Source of the DNA: Icerya purchasi | Lineage: Eukaryota; Arthropoda; Insecta; Hemiptera; Monophlebidae | Direction of reading: 5' to 3' | Length of the DNA stretch: 64,000 bases | NCBI GenBank assembly: GCA_039619475.1 | Contig: CM077115.1 | Span: forward strand, 398,880,557 to 398,944,556 | Part shown: piece after piece, positions 1-12,425 of the stretch | How positions within the stretch are numbered: the stretch's first letter is position 1 | Layout of the letters: every line of letters starts with the position of its first letter | Position numbers and translations under genes: made by a program | The notes under the pieces: model-generated | What the model was told of the DNA's origin: nothing | Databases searched by the model: none | Seen by the model: only the letters and a program-made list of their open reading frames with translations

Positions 1-265
1 GATCTCGATTTAAGTAATTTTTTTTTTGAAACATCATTTCGTAAGTTATACCATTCCGTCACCGCGCCCGTTATGAAAATGGAAATAACATTCGTAAAGA
101 TATTAGCGATTTTCACCATCGTACACTGCGATACATCAGGCTCCGTTATGGTAAACCCTGCGAATAATAATAAAAATATTTTTAACCGCTAACGCAAATT
201 TTCATTTACCAGGAAAAGTATTATTCTTACGTGTTGTTCCTTTATGTGTATGGCACAATTTTCAG
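1..265 (+). other. end of the last intron of the KChIP-like gene
   Basis: No coding exon is visible. The segment ends in an acceptor, CAATTTTCAG, directly before the EF-hand exon at 266, so it is read as the tail of that gene's last intron. The rest of the gene lies to the left of the window. Confidence 0.6.
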
Positions 266-376
266 TTAATGGACAGGAATAATGACGGAGTAGTTACCAT
301 TGAAGAATTAATCGAATGGTGTTTGAGCGATGAGAGAATATTACGATCGCTGGATACTTTGGATACGATATTATAA
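266..376 (+). CDS. KChIP: KChIP-like neuronal calcium sensor, last coding exon
   Basis: The exon encodes 36 residues and a TAA stop. It begins [14 protein letters not shown] and ends in TIL. Residues 3-14 form a canonical EF-hand loop: D1, N3, D5, G6, V8, T9 and E12 are all present. The run MDxNxDGVVTIxE, then a helix with C and DE, then RSL and a short hydrophobic end, is the C-terminal pattern of Kv-channel-interacting proteins (KChIP/KCNIP). These are cytoplasmic calcium sensors that bind the Kv4 channel N-terminus and tune A-type potassium current. KChIP genes have a phase-0 exon junction at about this place, just before the last EF-hand, and the acceptor CAATTTTCAG at 256-265 agrees. A frequenin-type sensor is the main alternative but usually ends differently. 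Only this exon lies in the window. An AATAAA overlaps the stop (375-380) and another lies at 1071-1076. Confidence 0.82.
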   Translation, partial: LMDRNNDGVVTIEELIEWCLSDERILRSLDTLDTIL

Positions 377-3300
377 TAAACCACGATCAGTACGGAACGA
401 TAAAAGTTACACCAGCCCCGTGACAAATACTAATTGCATAGACCGCGTCCGAAAGAAATCGCAATTACCTGAATATTACGGAAATTACACAATTTTTCAT
501 GCCACCGCTTAATCTTAAGTTGCCGAGAATATTTAACGTATTTTTTTTCGAACGCGATGAATTATAATTTGAAAAATGTATTTTGATTCGCGAGAATTTT
601 TTCTTTATTTTCTTTTATTAATTTTTAAAAATAATTCGTTTTTCTTTATCATTTCTTTTTGCGATTTCCGTTATTTTTTTTTTTTTTCACTTTCATTTTT
701 ATTATATCATATAAACATACAAACTGTACGTGTATGTATGTACGTAGAATTTTTTTCTCCAATGGAAACCGCTAAAAATACTTACTACTTTTTATCTAAA
801 CATTTTTTTTAGCCATATTATTAATTCAAACACGTTTCATTATCGGCCATTGTTAATTTTTATTTTCTTTAGGCTTCTTCGGATTTTCGGCGGCGCAATT
901 GTTATTAAACATTTACGTCAAGCCCTCCCACCTCCAGTAATGAAATGTGTGGTTTGTGAAATTTAAAAAACTACAACATACAAAATTATTAAAAATTGTG
1001 TAAATTACGTAGTAAAAACTTACAGGTCTATTTTTAAACTCGTGTTTTTCAAAGACTGATCGTAAATTTAAATAAAATCCGCCATATCGTTAGATTTATG
1101 AATTATATCGAAAAATTAGTAGTTGCTCAGTATTTGTAACGTTACGTTTTACAAAGAAATTGAAATTACTTAAAGAATTCCTGTTATATTACCATTAGAA
1201 ATTAAACTAAAAAATCACCTATTGCTTCGTCATTGCAATCCAAACCTACAAAGACAAAAAAAAAAAACAAATAATAAAATAAACGCTAAAAATCAATCTC
1301 ACTTTTTAACCTTCTTTCTGTGTAATCATTTTTTTTAACGTTAACTCTCGTGGCAATGTAATTTTTTACATTTGTAGTGAAATTTAAACTATAATCAAAA
1401 TTAAATATTAATGAAAAGGAAGAAAAAATGAAGCACGAAGACCTCGGACTATTTTGTTTGTGCTCGTTTTTACATAAAAATAACGCTGTGCTAATATGGC
1501 CATCTGCGGTGACCAGTTTCAATATGTCCGTAAACGCAAGATTCTGAGGCGGTGTCTCGTTTTAAGTTACACTTGCACGACCAAAAATCTCCGGCCATAG
1601 TACACCGTAGAACTTATTATTGTACGGTAAAAGTTTCATGTAATCGAATTTTAGCCTTATTCATTATTGAACTGAACGATGCCGTGCGCACTCGCGATTA
1701 CTTTTAGGACATTACAAAGTGTGGATTTTTAACATTTCATTGCTGACAGCGAGGAAAAACGTAAAACTAGCAATACGAACTAATGAAAGAGAAAATCATT
1801 TTTAACGAAAAAACGTAATTTTCCGATTATATAAACCGAAAAGTTATTATTCGAACGATAAAGGGGGCATACGGAAGACTGATGCAGTGTGTGTCATTTT
1901 AAATTTCGATACGACAGGCACTATAGTTTCGCTGACAACAAAGTTGATTGTAAACTATTTAGCGAACGAGAAGACAAAAGAGCTGCTCGATTAGTCCGCA
2001 TCAGTGTTTTTCCTATAAGTCAGTGACCTCAATTTTTTTCCTTTTAACATATACAACAGCAGCGGGTCATTTCGAATTTTTTCACACCAAAAATTATCGA
2101 ATATTTTCAACACAGAAGATACCTCACTGCGAATATAAAAAAATCGATAACCACGAAGCTGTGTGTTTTATCTTCTCTTATTCTCCTGATACTTTTTCGA
2201 AACATTACTTCTTGTTACATACTATTTCGCAAACTTTTTAGAAATTCCATTAGTATAACACGTTACACATATTTCGATTGGAAAATTGCCTATTTATTTC
2301 GCTCTAACAGTATTTAAAATCTTAAAACAACAAGAATACAGCTAGAACGCAAGCATCTGGAGAACGAAAAGAGAATTCGCGATTTTCTGGACCAACATAA
2401 TGACGTTCTTGTTACCGATCACTGACGATGAAAAGCACGAAGAAGCGTTTTTACATTCGAACACGATGAAAGACGTTAAAAAAATAAACAAAAACGTTGA
2501 CGAATAAAATAAATCATCTGAAAAAAGCGAAATAACGTATTGGAACAGATTCTTTTCATTCTGTTGCCGAGTCGGCAGTATCGGTGCGGTTCAGAAAACA
2601 TTTTGAACAACGACGAAAATATTTCGAGAGCTTTCCTGTGGTTCCGATTAATTAGTGGGAACATTTGGCGACGCGCGGAACATTTAATTCTTTTCCCCCT
2701 TGGGTACGTCTACAGCAGATCGTAACTCACAAACGATACGAGGGAGAAAAATCAAAAAGAACCGAAGACCAGAACGTTGGAGATCGATGGGAATAAGATA
2801 TAAGAGTCACACCATAAGAATTGGGTAGTTTAAGTGACAGAGCAAATCAAAATATTAGAGCGACATGTTCATTCAAGAGGAGAGTGGGCATTTGAAGAAG
2901 ATATCGGCAGGATGGCATTTAAATTTGAACAACAAGCCTTCCCCACTCCTGTGTACATATGTTCATGTTACAATCATAAAACCCGAAAATAATTTGTTTC
3001 ACCGTATATTTTTTCATTTTCAAAATAAAAACTATTTGACTGCACTATGTTTTATTTTATTTTTTTTTTTTTGAGGCTCCTCGCTCCACCTACAAATACT
3101 TGTTATTTTAGGTAAAAATTAGAAAAAATACATTTTTTTTAAGTATAATAATGTAAATGTTTTTTTTTCCCTTTAGTCAATCAAAATGTTTAATATATCT
3201 GCTACAGTTGCACTCAGTCAATCCGCTTGCGAACCCGATAAAAGCTTCGTTCAACACTCCTAACTCTAGAAAAGTTGTCTTCAGCGAATAAACTAAAGTG

Positions 3301-5197
3301 AAATTTCGGCATTAATGACATCATTACCGAATTTGTCTTATTCATCACCGATTTCAACCTCACTTTTCTGAGAAAAATGTTTTCCACAGCCCCTCGTTAG
3401 TTCAGAAATCCCTTTTGTTTGTTCCTCGGTATTTGTTATTATTTCATAATTTTCTTCAAAGCAACTTATGTTTTCAATGAAAATGTTTCCATCACACGGT
3501 CTCTTCACTTATTTAAAAAAGTCCTTTAAATAAAAGTCGACAGATACGCTGCGTAACGAATATCGTTTAAAAAAATAGAATCGAGCTCCGTTTGCGCTGG
3601 AACAGCCGGCAGATAAAGTTTTTCCTCCTGCTGCGTCTGCAATCAGCGACTTCGAAAGCTGCTTGCGTACGGTGAATGGCATGTTTAAGAGGCGCGTTAT
3701 TTAATTTTCCTCAAGTAGAGCGAATATGCGTTCGACCCCTCTCGCATCCACAGAAAGAAGGTTAAAAATTCATTTTCACTTTTATATTTCGCAGAACAGT
3801 TTACCGGTTAGCCGGTGAAAGGGTTTAATAACACTTTTCCGGATTGTTTTGCGAACACAAGCTGTCCCACGAAATAATCAATCATCGATTTTGTTGGTAA
3901 TTTTAACAGTTTTTCGTGCCGAACATATCGATAATCGAGTATTTCTTCGATACTTGAGTAGGCGAATTAATGTAAACAACTTGAACCGTAATAAATTATT
4001 ATAGAAAAACAGAGTGTAATATTTTATGCCTGTATCTATTACGCGGTAATTCTTTAACAGATTCTAATTATTAACCTGTACGCTGCCTTATTAATGGATA
4101 AGTGGAAACATTACGAACTTGTAAATACTTAATTTTAGATACGAACACCGTTGTCTGTTCGCATTTGTTCAATTCGTTTATTGAATATTTTCGATCATTC
4201 AACTCGTTACTATTATCACTACTCTTATTAATTTAATCAATTAACTAGTTCGTAGAACTCCTTCTGTTACCCGTATACTTTATTAATTAGACTTTCAGAT
4301 TCATTCTAGTCATTGTTCTTACTTTTTTCTCTTCTTTATATAGAATTATTTAATATCGTTTAAATTTGTCGTCCTCTAAAAATTTCTCAATAGATTTTTA
4401 TATTACCTTTTTTTTTCTTCTTTTTTTCCTTTTTAATAAAGAGAATAAACACGCGATTTATAAAGTGCATCGTTTAATATTTGCGACGGTTAACGAAAAC
4501 GCGAAAAGGAATTTTTCTTTCAGTTTAAAAAACATAATGCAACAATTTCGCCGAAAAAATACGAAAGGTTTTAAAAAAAAGCCATTGATAATACGCAGCA
4601 TGCAATAGCTGAGAGCTTACACATCGCATATTATAATCGGCTTTCGCGGCGAATTTGATATCTGTAAATTCAAACCGATAACATAAAATAAATATAATTA
4701 CCGGAAATAATATTTTTTTAAAAATGTAACAACGATTACAGCAAAATATTTAGTTGTTTTTTTTCTCTCTTGAAAAAACGTTTATGCCAACCGGAATTTA
4801 TAAAAATATTTTGCCGTTTCCCGATTTGATCAATACTTTTCAAATTTTTTCCATCATTATCAAACGATGTTTAAAGAGAAAATTTAAAAAAAAATTAACT
4901 TTTTAATTCGCTTGCAAACTATAAATTTCCTCTACCAGAGATGCGTTGATTACGATATAAAATTCCCCTTTAACTGCCGATGCAAATTAACAATCAATGT
5001 TTAATTGTTTTAAACGTTTACATCGAATTTTCTGATGCCTTCGTGCGATTTTTTTTTCGTTCTTTAGAAACATTTCTCCCGGTGCTTATTAATTCTGAAA
5101 ACCGACTACGCGTGAATCCTGATATATTTTCATATGTTGCCGCGTTAGTATCATTTTCGCACATCAATTGCGAAATCTTTTTCGAAAGGGTAAAAAT
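377..5197. other. intergenic region / possible KChIP 3' UTR
   Basis: I see no gene, RNA gene or recognisable transposase. The sequence is AT-rich with many T and A runs. The short open frames have no domain signature and no flanking splice signals I would trust. Part of the left end is probably the KChIP-like 3' UTR, but its end cannot be fixed by eye. Confidence 0.5.
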
Positions 5198-5461
5198 GAT
5201 AAATTTCAATTTGAGGAACTGAACTCTCTCGTGCCTTCTCCTTATTGTCCATTGCACCCCCCCCCCCCCCCCCAAATATCAATTTATCATATAATGTTCG
5301 GTTGTTCGTCGCCTTTAACTGAACACGCTTCTTTTTATTCCTTCCTCTTACAAACCGGTATTCCCGTCGCTCCATACTGTGCTCCATTCATTCTCTCTCT
5401 TCCTTCTCCTTCGGTTATTCTAGCTTTTGATTCGATAAATTTCAATTGAAGGAACTGAACT
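5198..5461. repeat. ~208-bp repeat copy 1 between 28-bp direct repeats
   Basis: Positions 5198-5225 and 5434-5461 are near-identical 28-mers (26 of 28 bases match), each starting GATAAATTTCAATT and ending GGAACTGAACT. The roughly 208 bp between them closely match 6195-6405 in the same orientation. This is the layout of an inserted copy flanked by a long target-site duplication. The insert contains a run of 17 C (5257-5273) where copy 2 has only 7. No coding function is recognised on either strand. Confidence 0.75.
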
Positions 5462-6194
5462 GGCCGATACAACCAAAAACGGAAAACTGCGCAGTATACT
5501 GCATCAATTGTAAAAATCACCAAAAAAAAAAAAAAAAAGAAATTCTTTAACCTTTTTCAAGAAAACGATTTTTTTTTTTTTTAACTATTTATATAACAGC
5601 GTTCTTCTCATAGTCTACACTTTGCAAACCGTTTACTCTTCTTAAGAGCGTACTATCCTTTTAAAAAAAAATCGTTCACACTGCAATTTATGTAACCGAA
5701 CGGGATCGACTACGATAAGTAGTGATCAATGATTAAATATTGGCGCAAAAAACAAAGTCGAAAAAAAATTAAGGAAAACCCAGTGTCATATTTATAGGGG
5801 ATTAACCTGCCAACACCGGGAATATTTGTTTTTATCGAGCTCATTTTCAAGATACAAGTATTATCAAACTTTCTAGGTTTTTTTTTTTTTTTTAAGTATT
5901 TAAATTTCAAAATTTCTTTATGCTTGTATCTAAAGTAACACTATCCAGTAGCTATATATTTTAATCGTTATCATTACCTTGAGTGACCTTCAATCGGAAA
6001 GAATACAAACTGCAACAGATAACATAATCCTTTAATAATAAACAGTCCTGAACTCCTTTTTCTTGTCTATTCAACCTTCCCTTCCACGCTTCCCCTGGTT
6101 TATTAACTTTCCTTCTATGCGGCGTTCCAACCTCTCTGCGATTTGCCGCCTCCGTTTTGAGCATAGTTTGCTCCGTTCCTCGCTGTTCCGTTAT
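5462..6194. other. spacer between the two ~208-bp repeats
   Basis: AT-rich sequence with homopolymer A and T runs. I recognise nothing functional. The last ~200 bp (about 6000-6194) may belong to the same larger repeat as copy 2, because composition and strand bias continue without a break. Confidence 0.4.
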
Positions 6195-6500
6195 TCTCTC
6201 GTGTCTTCTCCTTATTGTCAATTGCACCCCCCCAACCAATCAATTTATTTATGATCCCGATCATATAATGTTCGGTTGTTCGTCGCTTTCAACTGAACAA
6301 GCTTTTTTATCTCCTTCCTCTTACAAACCGGTATTCCCGTCGCTCCATACTGTGCTTCATTTATTCTCTCCCTTCCTTCTCCTTCGGTTATTCTAGCTTT
6401 TGATTTCTTTCTGTCGGCTCTGATCGTGTAAGGATCTGAGTCTCTTTTACCCCTCTGTTCCACTGTTCTTGGGCCAATGTCCATGTTGACGAACCCATTA
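6195..6500. repeat. repeat copy 2, longer version
   Basis: Positions 6195-6405 match 5226-5432 in the same orientation. Copy 2 continues past the point where copy 1 stops, through about 6500, with a conserved-looking pyrimidine-rich strand. On the minus strand a 108-residue frame (6571-6245) is open and rich in K, R and E, but I recognise no protein family. It may be a remnant of a retroelement ORF or chance. Confidence 0.6.
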
Positions 6501-6969
6501 AAAAAAACAATAAAATAATAAACAATACTTATAATTTTAATACTCCCTCGCAACATGCAGGTTAAATCCATCCCTCAACTTATTAAAGGCAAAAATAATG
6601 CGCTAGAAAGTGACAAACAACTGCTGCTGATATTTCAGAGCAATGTACATGAGAATATTTAACGAGATGATAATACGACAAATAAGGTTTAATTTGAATT
6701 TTTTTCTTTTTTGAATTTAATAGGTTTGTAAACGAGGACACATTAGCTCAAGAAATGGAAAGAAGGAGAAAATAAAATTCTGTTTTTACACGTTCAAAGA
6801 TAGAAGATAATAATAATCGAAGGCAAAAATTATTTCCTCCTTGTTTCTTGTATAATTTTTGTTGTTCGACGCAAAGTGGTGTAGTTAGCCGGTAGTTTAA
6901 GCTATCGTTTCCAGAGGCATCCGTGACAGTAATTCGCTCTGATCGATTGTTGCGCGTCGCTTCGTGGAG

Positions 6970-8060
6970 GTCTACATCATGCCCCTAATAGAAGTAAATG
7001 AGAGAATATAAGAGAAGCACTAATAAGGTGAGTAGGGATACAGAGAAAAACGGAAGAACGATTGCTTGTCAGAGAAGATTCAAACAAAATGAGATCAGCA
7101 TCACGAAGGGGATATGTGGAAGGGGAAAAATGGAGAGATGCAGATGAAAACCGAAAAAATGATGCGGAGATACTATGGTTAAAGCGAAGGCGGCAATTAG
7201 CAGAGATAGTGGAGCATTTAATAGGTTGAATAGAGGTAAAAGGAGGCAGAATTTAACGTTGAAAAAGAATAGAAATTGAGCCACAGTCTGGAATGAAGCG
7301 ATTAAGAAAAGAAGAGTAATGTTATGAGCTAAAAATGTACCCGAAAACTGGTCATTGGAAATGGAAGAACGGGGTAATGAATATCCACGAATTTATTACG
7401 CTACTTGTCTAAATGATCAGGAATCCACAAAAGATCGATCTTGATCGAATGAAGGAAGAGATCATAGATGGGGGAGCTTATGAGAAGTATTACATAATGG
7501 GAAGAGAAAATGTGATAGCTTACAGAACATTTCTAGAATCCGGGATTATGAGCATTAAAACCAGTGATAAGTAAACAAAGAGAACAGCGCGTAGAATAGC
7601 AATAAATTCCACATGGAAAATTAAAGAAAAGGAAGGAAGTTTAAAAGATGAAGGCAGAACAAAAAAAGGCAGATACAACCCCATTCAGCCCTTTGGAACG
7701 GCCATTACAGATATACAGAGCGATCTGTACAGGAAAGAGAGAACCCTTAAAGCATTGAAAAATTCAATTCTGACAACATGTTGAAGGATAAATTTAGAGC
7801 AGAACGACAAAGAAAGACGTTTAATAGGATGAATTAAACCGGGAAAACAGTGAAAGAGAAATAAGGAAGTTTATCGTGACTATAAATATATTGCGAAAAT
7901 CGAAGAAGACAGACATACCAGAAAGATAAAATTGTAGTTTTATTGAGGACTAATCGCTGTTTATGAAGGATAGAGTAAAAAGAAGCAAGTGAAGATATTT
8001 ATTCTATTAAGACATAATTAACGCCCATAGAAAGTAAAGAAGAAAAAAAAAACTAGAATT
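6970..8060 (+). other. purine-rich, coding-like but unrecognised segment
   Basis: The + strand is strikingly rich in A and G over about 1 kb, unlike its pyrimidine- and T-rich surroundings. Conceptual translation in several frames gives K/R/E-rich peptides with many stops. This looks like a decayed transposable-element ORF, but no motif identifies it. Confidence 0.3.
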
Positions 8061-11000
8061 ATTCAAATGACAGCAGAAAATGGGGAAAAAGATGACTTGC
8101 TCGCGCGCCTGTATCTCTTTTTTTTTTAATAAAAAAAAACAACAAAAAAACTTATTTCACGTTTATTTATTCATTGGTTTTTTAAAACAAATATCAACTA
8201 AACACATTTCACAGGTAATTATAATTTTTATATTCGTAACGGCAATTTTTACCGTGAGAACTGTCTCTCTGCAAAGGAATGGAGACGTCACTAGTCAACA
8301 GACACTGTCTTATTCCTCCACATACAGCATCACATACAAAATGTATCATGTCTATCCCGTTTTGTACCTAAAATAATTCTTTACGAATTACTATTGAACG
8401 ATAGTTCGAGACTTCGATTTAGATAGAAGCATCCGAAGCACGTTTTAATATTAGTCTCAGTAAACTAGTATTCAGGCAACCTTTTACTTGACTGTTCTTG
8501 TTTGCTAAATATAGCTTTTTTTTTTTTTTAATTCCACTCGAGATGAGCCTATGCGGACTAGGAATTAACAATTACGTCCTCTTGCGAAATCATGTCTCCT
8601 TATCACAGTACACTTTATAGGACCGAACCGAATGTTCATCTATTTTCGTGTATTCTTAGGCAGTGCGAAATTTTATAATTTCAATCATCGGGAAGGAGGG
8701 GGCACCAATTAGGCTATAACCCGAGCGACGAAATTAATTCGAGGGCTCTGACAACTGTTCAAATTTCGAATTAAAGATGTGATTTGTTTTTTCCGTAATG
8801 AAGGTTATTTATTATTATATTTTATCGCCCAACTGTGCTTGCGTTAAAAATGCAAAAAGATTTCTCTATTCGGGATATCCGAACTTATTACGAAGGCGGA
8901 GCTCTGATTTTGAAAACAATAAAATCAAAATTTAACAAAATTTACCCACTGTTACACATTGATAAATGTTAATTAACGCAACATTTTTGCTACCAGAACG
9001 GTTCAAAAAGTTGTCGAATATCTTCTCTCATCGAATTAAAAATTTATTAGCATAAATCGTGTACACTTATACGTACAGTCTGCTCAAATATGTAAATTTT
9101 GAAACATAAAAATCTGAATTACTTCCCGAAATGACGTAAAAATCCGATTATTTTAATGTTTTTTTTTTTTTTTTTTGAAACTACAGATGCGCCAAAAATT
9201 TCCAACTACAGATCGGCATGAAATTCGTAATGTTCTTTTAATTTCATATTAATTTCATAATAGAAGTTTTATATTAAGGTAATTTTTTTAAATTTCGATT
9301 TCAATGATTAAATGCTTTTTAAAATGCTGCAGAATTATTTTGTTACCTAGATCGATTCGTAATTCGTCGCCGATATCGCTATTCATTTTGGAAGAATAAA
9401 AAACAAGTGTTTATGCCCATCACATACCGTATGTATATACATATCTCGTTTTTCTGTTCTTCTGTGTTTCCCCTTTTTTTCTTCCTCCGTTCAATTATTT
9501 TAAATTTTATTCAACGTGTCATTTGTAGATAATAACTGTATGTAATATATTGTTCAAATACATATGTGTTTAATCAACTCTGTATCTATTTATTTTACTG
9601 CATTTCGAAATTGCGAAAAATGCTAGGCTAAAAGTTTAACAGTCGGTTCCTTAATAAATTTTTACTTCGAGAAAATAACAAAATGTTACATTATTAAATA
9701 GCTTTTCAACTCATCGACTTTTGGCGGCAATTCGGTAAGTGATCACTTTTCAAACGAAATATCGAAATTCAATTTTTTTTTTGTATTATAAACAATATTC
9801 GTATAATCGTAACGTGGAAAATGTTAGTAAAAAAAAATGACAAAGGAAATATTCACAAAGCGCGAAAATTAAAAACTGGCGAACAAAAAACATGAACGAC
9901 AAAATTACCGAATAAATTAATATATTTAGTTACAAAAATAAAAGGGAAAAAAGATCACAAATACACGTGTATCATATAAATTAAACAAAATAGAATAAAA
10001 ATCGTCTTCAAATACACATCAACTTATAAAAATAAAAACGAGCACAATTACAGTAATTCGTTACGCTTACATTTAAGACAATTAAACCTTACACAGTAAC
10101 ATATTTGTAGCGACGACTAAATCGTTATTTATTTTTCTGGTAAAACTAGATATAAAACGTAGTAAAAAATAATAATAATAATTTTTCTTTTCTTTTTTCT
10201 TTCTTTTTTTTTTTTTTTATATATAAACACAGAAAACAACTCGGAAAAGAAATAAAAAAAGCAACATCCGATCTATAAAAAATCTGAATCCGGTTGTGGC
10301 AATTCAAATATGCATACATGTGTATTGAAATTATACCCATCAATGGAAAAGCTTAATAAATAGCATATGCCATCTTTTTCTATTTAATTTTTATAAAATA
10401 AAACACACCGACCGGCGATCGTGTGTACGTGTATATGAAATATTAAACGATTAATTTTAATATACAAGAAAATAATTTAAATGTCGACAAGTAACCTACC
10501 ACGCATGTATGCGGATTTAAATATATTTGTGTATTGCAATATTTTTCTCTAAATGTGAACTATTGATAATGTTTTTTACGTTATTGCGTAAATTAAATTT
10601 CAATATCTTTGTCTTTCGTATAAAGAAAAATAAAAATACAAGCGTGTGCGCGTAATTTACTTAATATTTTAGTCTGATTTTTTAATACTTGTTTACTTTT
10701 GCCGTAAACATTACCTTCCGATCTACATCCTTTTCTGATCATTCATCGTTTCCAAACGTTCGTTCACTGCGTGTATTTTTTGCGCTCATTAAAAGTAAAG
10801 AAAATAAATCTGTTAAATATTTTTTAAAAAAACTGGAGCGGAAAATGACAGAGATTGTTCATGTGAAAACTTTTATTATTTATACGTTGTTTCATTTTTC
10901 TAGGGGTTAATTGTGTCACTATTTAACGTACTAATTTTAAAAAAATGATTAGTAACATTCATTTTTTCCCCCTTTATTCCTCAATAGATAAATTGTACCT

Positions 11001-11724
11001 AGCCAATGGTAGCTATTTAGCAATTTTTAATATCATGTGCACACGGTCAGAAGTCTTAGTTAAACTTTTACCTTAGACTAGATCCATTGGTTTGATTCTG
11101 TCAAGCCGGCGAACTTTTAGCGAATTGTCCAGCAACTCGATTGCCATATAGTTCGAGTGCGTTTCTAATCCGTGAGCATATACTTATTTCTTTGTGTCGT
11201 CGGATATCGCTTTCTGAACAAACTTCATTCCGACGTCTTCATGAAGCGTTAAATTGGTAATGCTCCACAACATTTAATGACGCCATTTTTTTCATGAATT
11301 AACAAAGGACTCCGTACATCTGCAGGATGCATTACATTCGGCGGTACATTTATTCGTGATTGATTCGTCATCTTGTAAAATCAATTCTATCTACGTAATT
11401 TTTAACCTGTATAAATTCTATAACGGTAAAACTTGGTGTGCTATCATTTCGGTAAACGCATACAACACATTCTCAGACTTATTAATATTAAAATTTGATA
11501 AACACATTTCTATTACTTATTAAATGAATTCAAAGACATATATACACTTTTATAAAATAATTAATGTTTATTGACAATAATTCTCGGACTTATACAACAT
11601 TCGACTAGAGTTTAAAAATTCTTTAGGATTCAACAAATCGATCGACTGCTGAGATGTGACGTTCTAAGAGGTTTATGTTTAAGGTGAAGGAGTGTAAAAT
11701 ATATAATATGCTAATTACATAATG

Positions 11725-11755
<31 letters not shown>

Positions 11756-12299
11756 TTTAAAATTGACCAACTCACCACTATTATAACCTAATCATATTTA
11801 AATTCTTTACTACCTTTATATACGCCCTTTTCTGGCCATTCATCGTTTCCAATCGTTTATTTCTTCTGCGTTCATTTGTGTATATTGTTAGCTCAAGCGG
11901 ACAAACGTCGGTAACTATTAATTCAATTGTTACCACTTTATATTACCTTGGTGTAACTTTGCTGATAAGGCTCCGTACCTTGGTATTAATGATTTCCCGT
12001 TATTTCACCGAATAGCTCGTACAATAAACTGCACAAGTTTGACACTGGTCGTGAAGCTACCACTTGCGCAATTGAATAAATTAGGGGAACTTTTTTCTAT
12101 TAACGAATGTCAATCATTCACAATTGAAAAGAATAATGAAAGAAAAATTTAAAAAATTAACAAGCGATATGAAAATAATCATTGATCCCTTCGAAACAAT
12201 TCGTGACGTTGCCGGTATTAAAATAAATAAAACTCACAAGGAACGAATAATAAAAACTGTAAAAATAACGAAGTAATTAAAATTGATACGATAATAATA
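8061..12299. other. intergenic stretch, nothing recognised
   Basis: AT-rich sequence with several long T and A tracts (for example about 9159-9176 and 11724-11753). No conserved ORF, RNA gene or repeat pair was recognised, apart from a short similarity between about 10730-10780 and 11825-11870 (TTTTCTG..CATTCATCGTTTCCAA). Confidence 0.45.
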
Positions 12300-12425
12300 C
12301 GGGCAGCGTGGTAGCCTAGTGGTTAAGGTGCTTGGCTACCAAATCAGAGGTTTCATAGGTTATCGAGACGTGTCTCGCCCCGGATCCAGGTCACTCCCCC
12401 CAAGTTTATCCAGCTTGAAATAAAT
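12300..12425 (+). repeat. tRNA-derived SINE head
   Basis: GGGCAGCGTGGTAGCCTAGTGGTTAAGGTG-type sequence starts at 12301. TGGTAGCCTAGTGG resembles a RNA polymerase III A box, and GGTTATCGAGAC (about 12358) sits at B-box distance. The GC-rich block ends near 12420 and is followed by AT-rich sequence. It lacks a full tRNA cloverleaf and CCA context, so a SINE is much more likely than a functional tRNA gene. Confidence 0.65.

Noticed and set aside
2340..2440. Possible exon (LERKHLENEKRIRDFLDQHN)
   Set aside because: It follows an AG but has no donor and a stop soon after. No match to either host gene.
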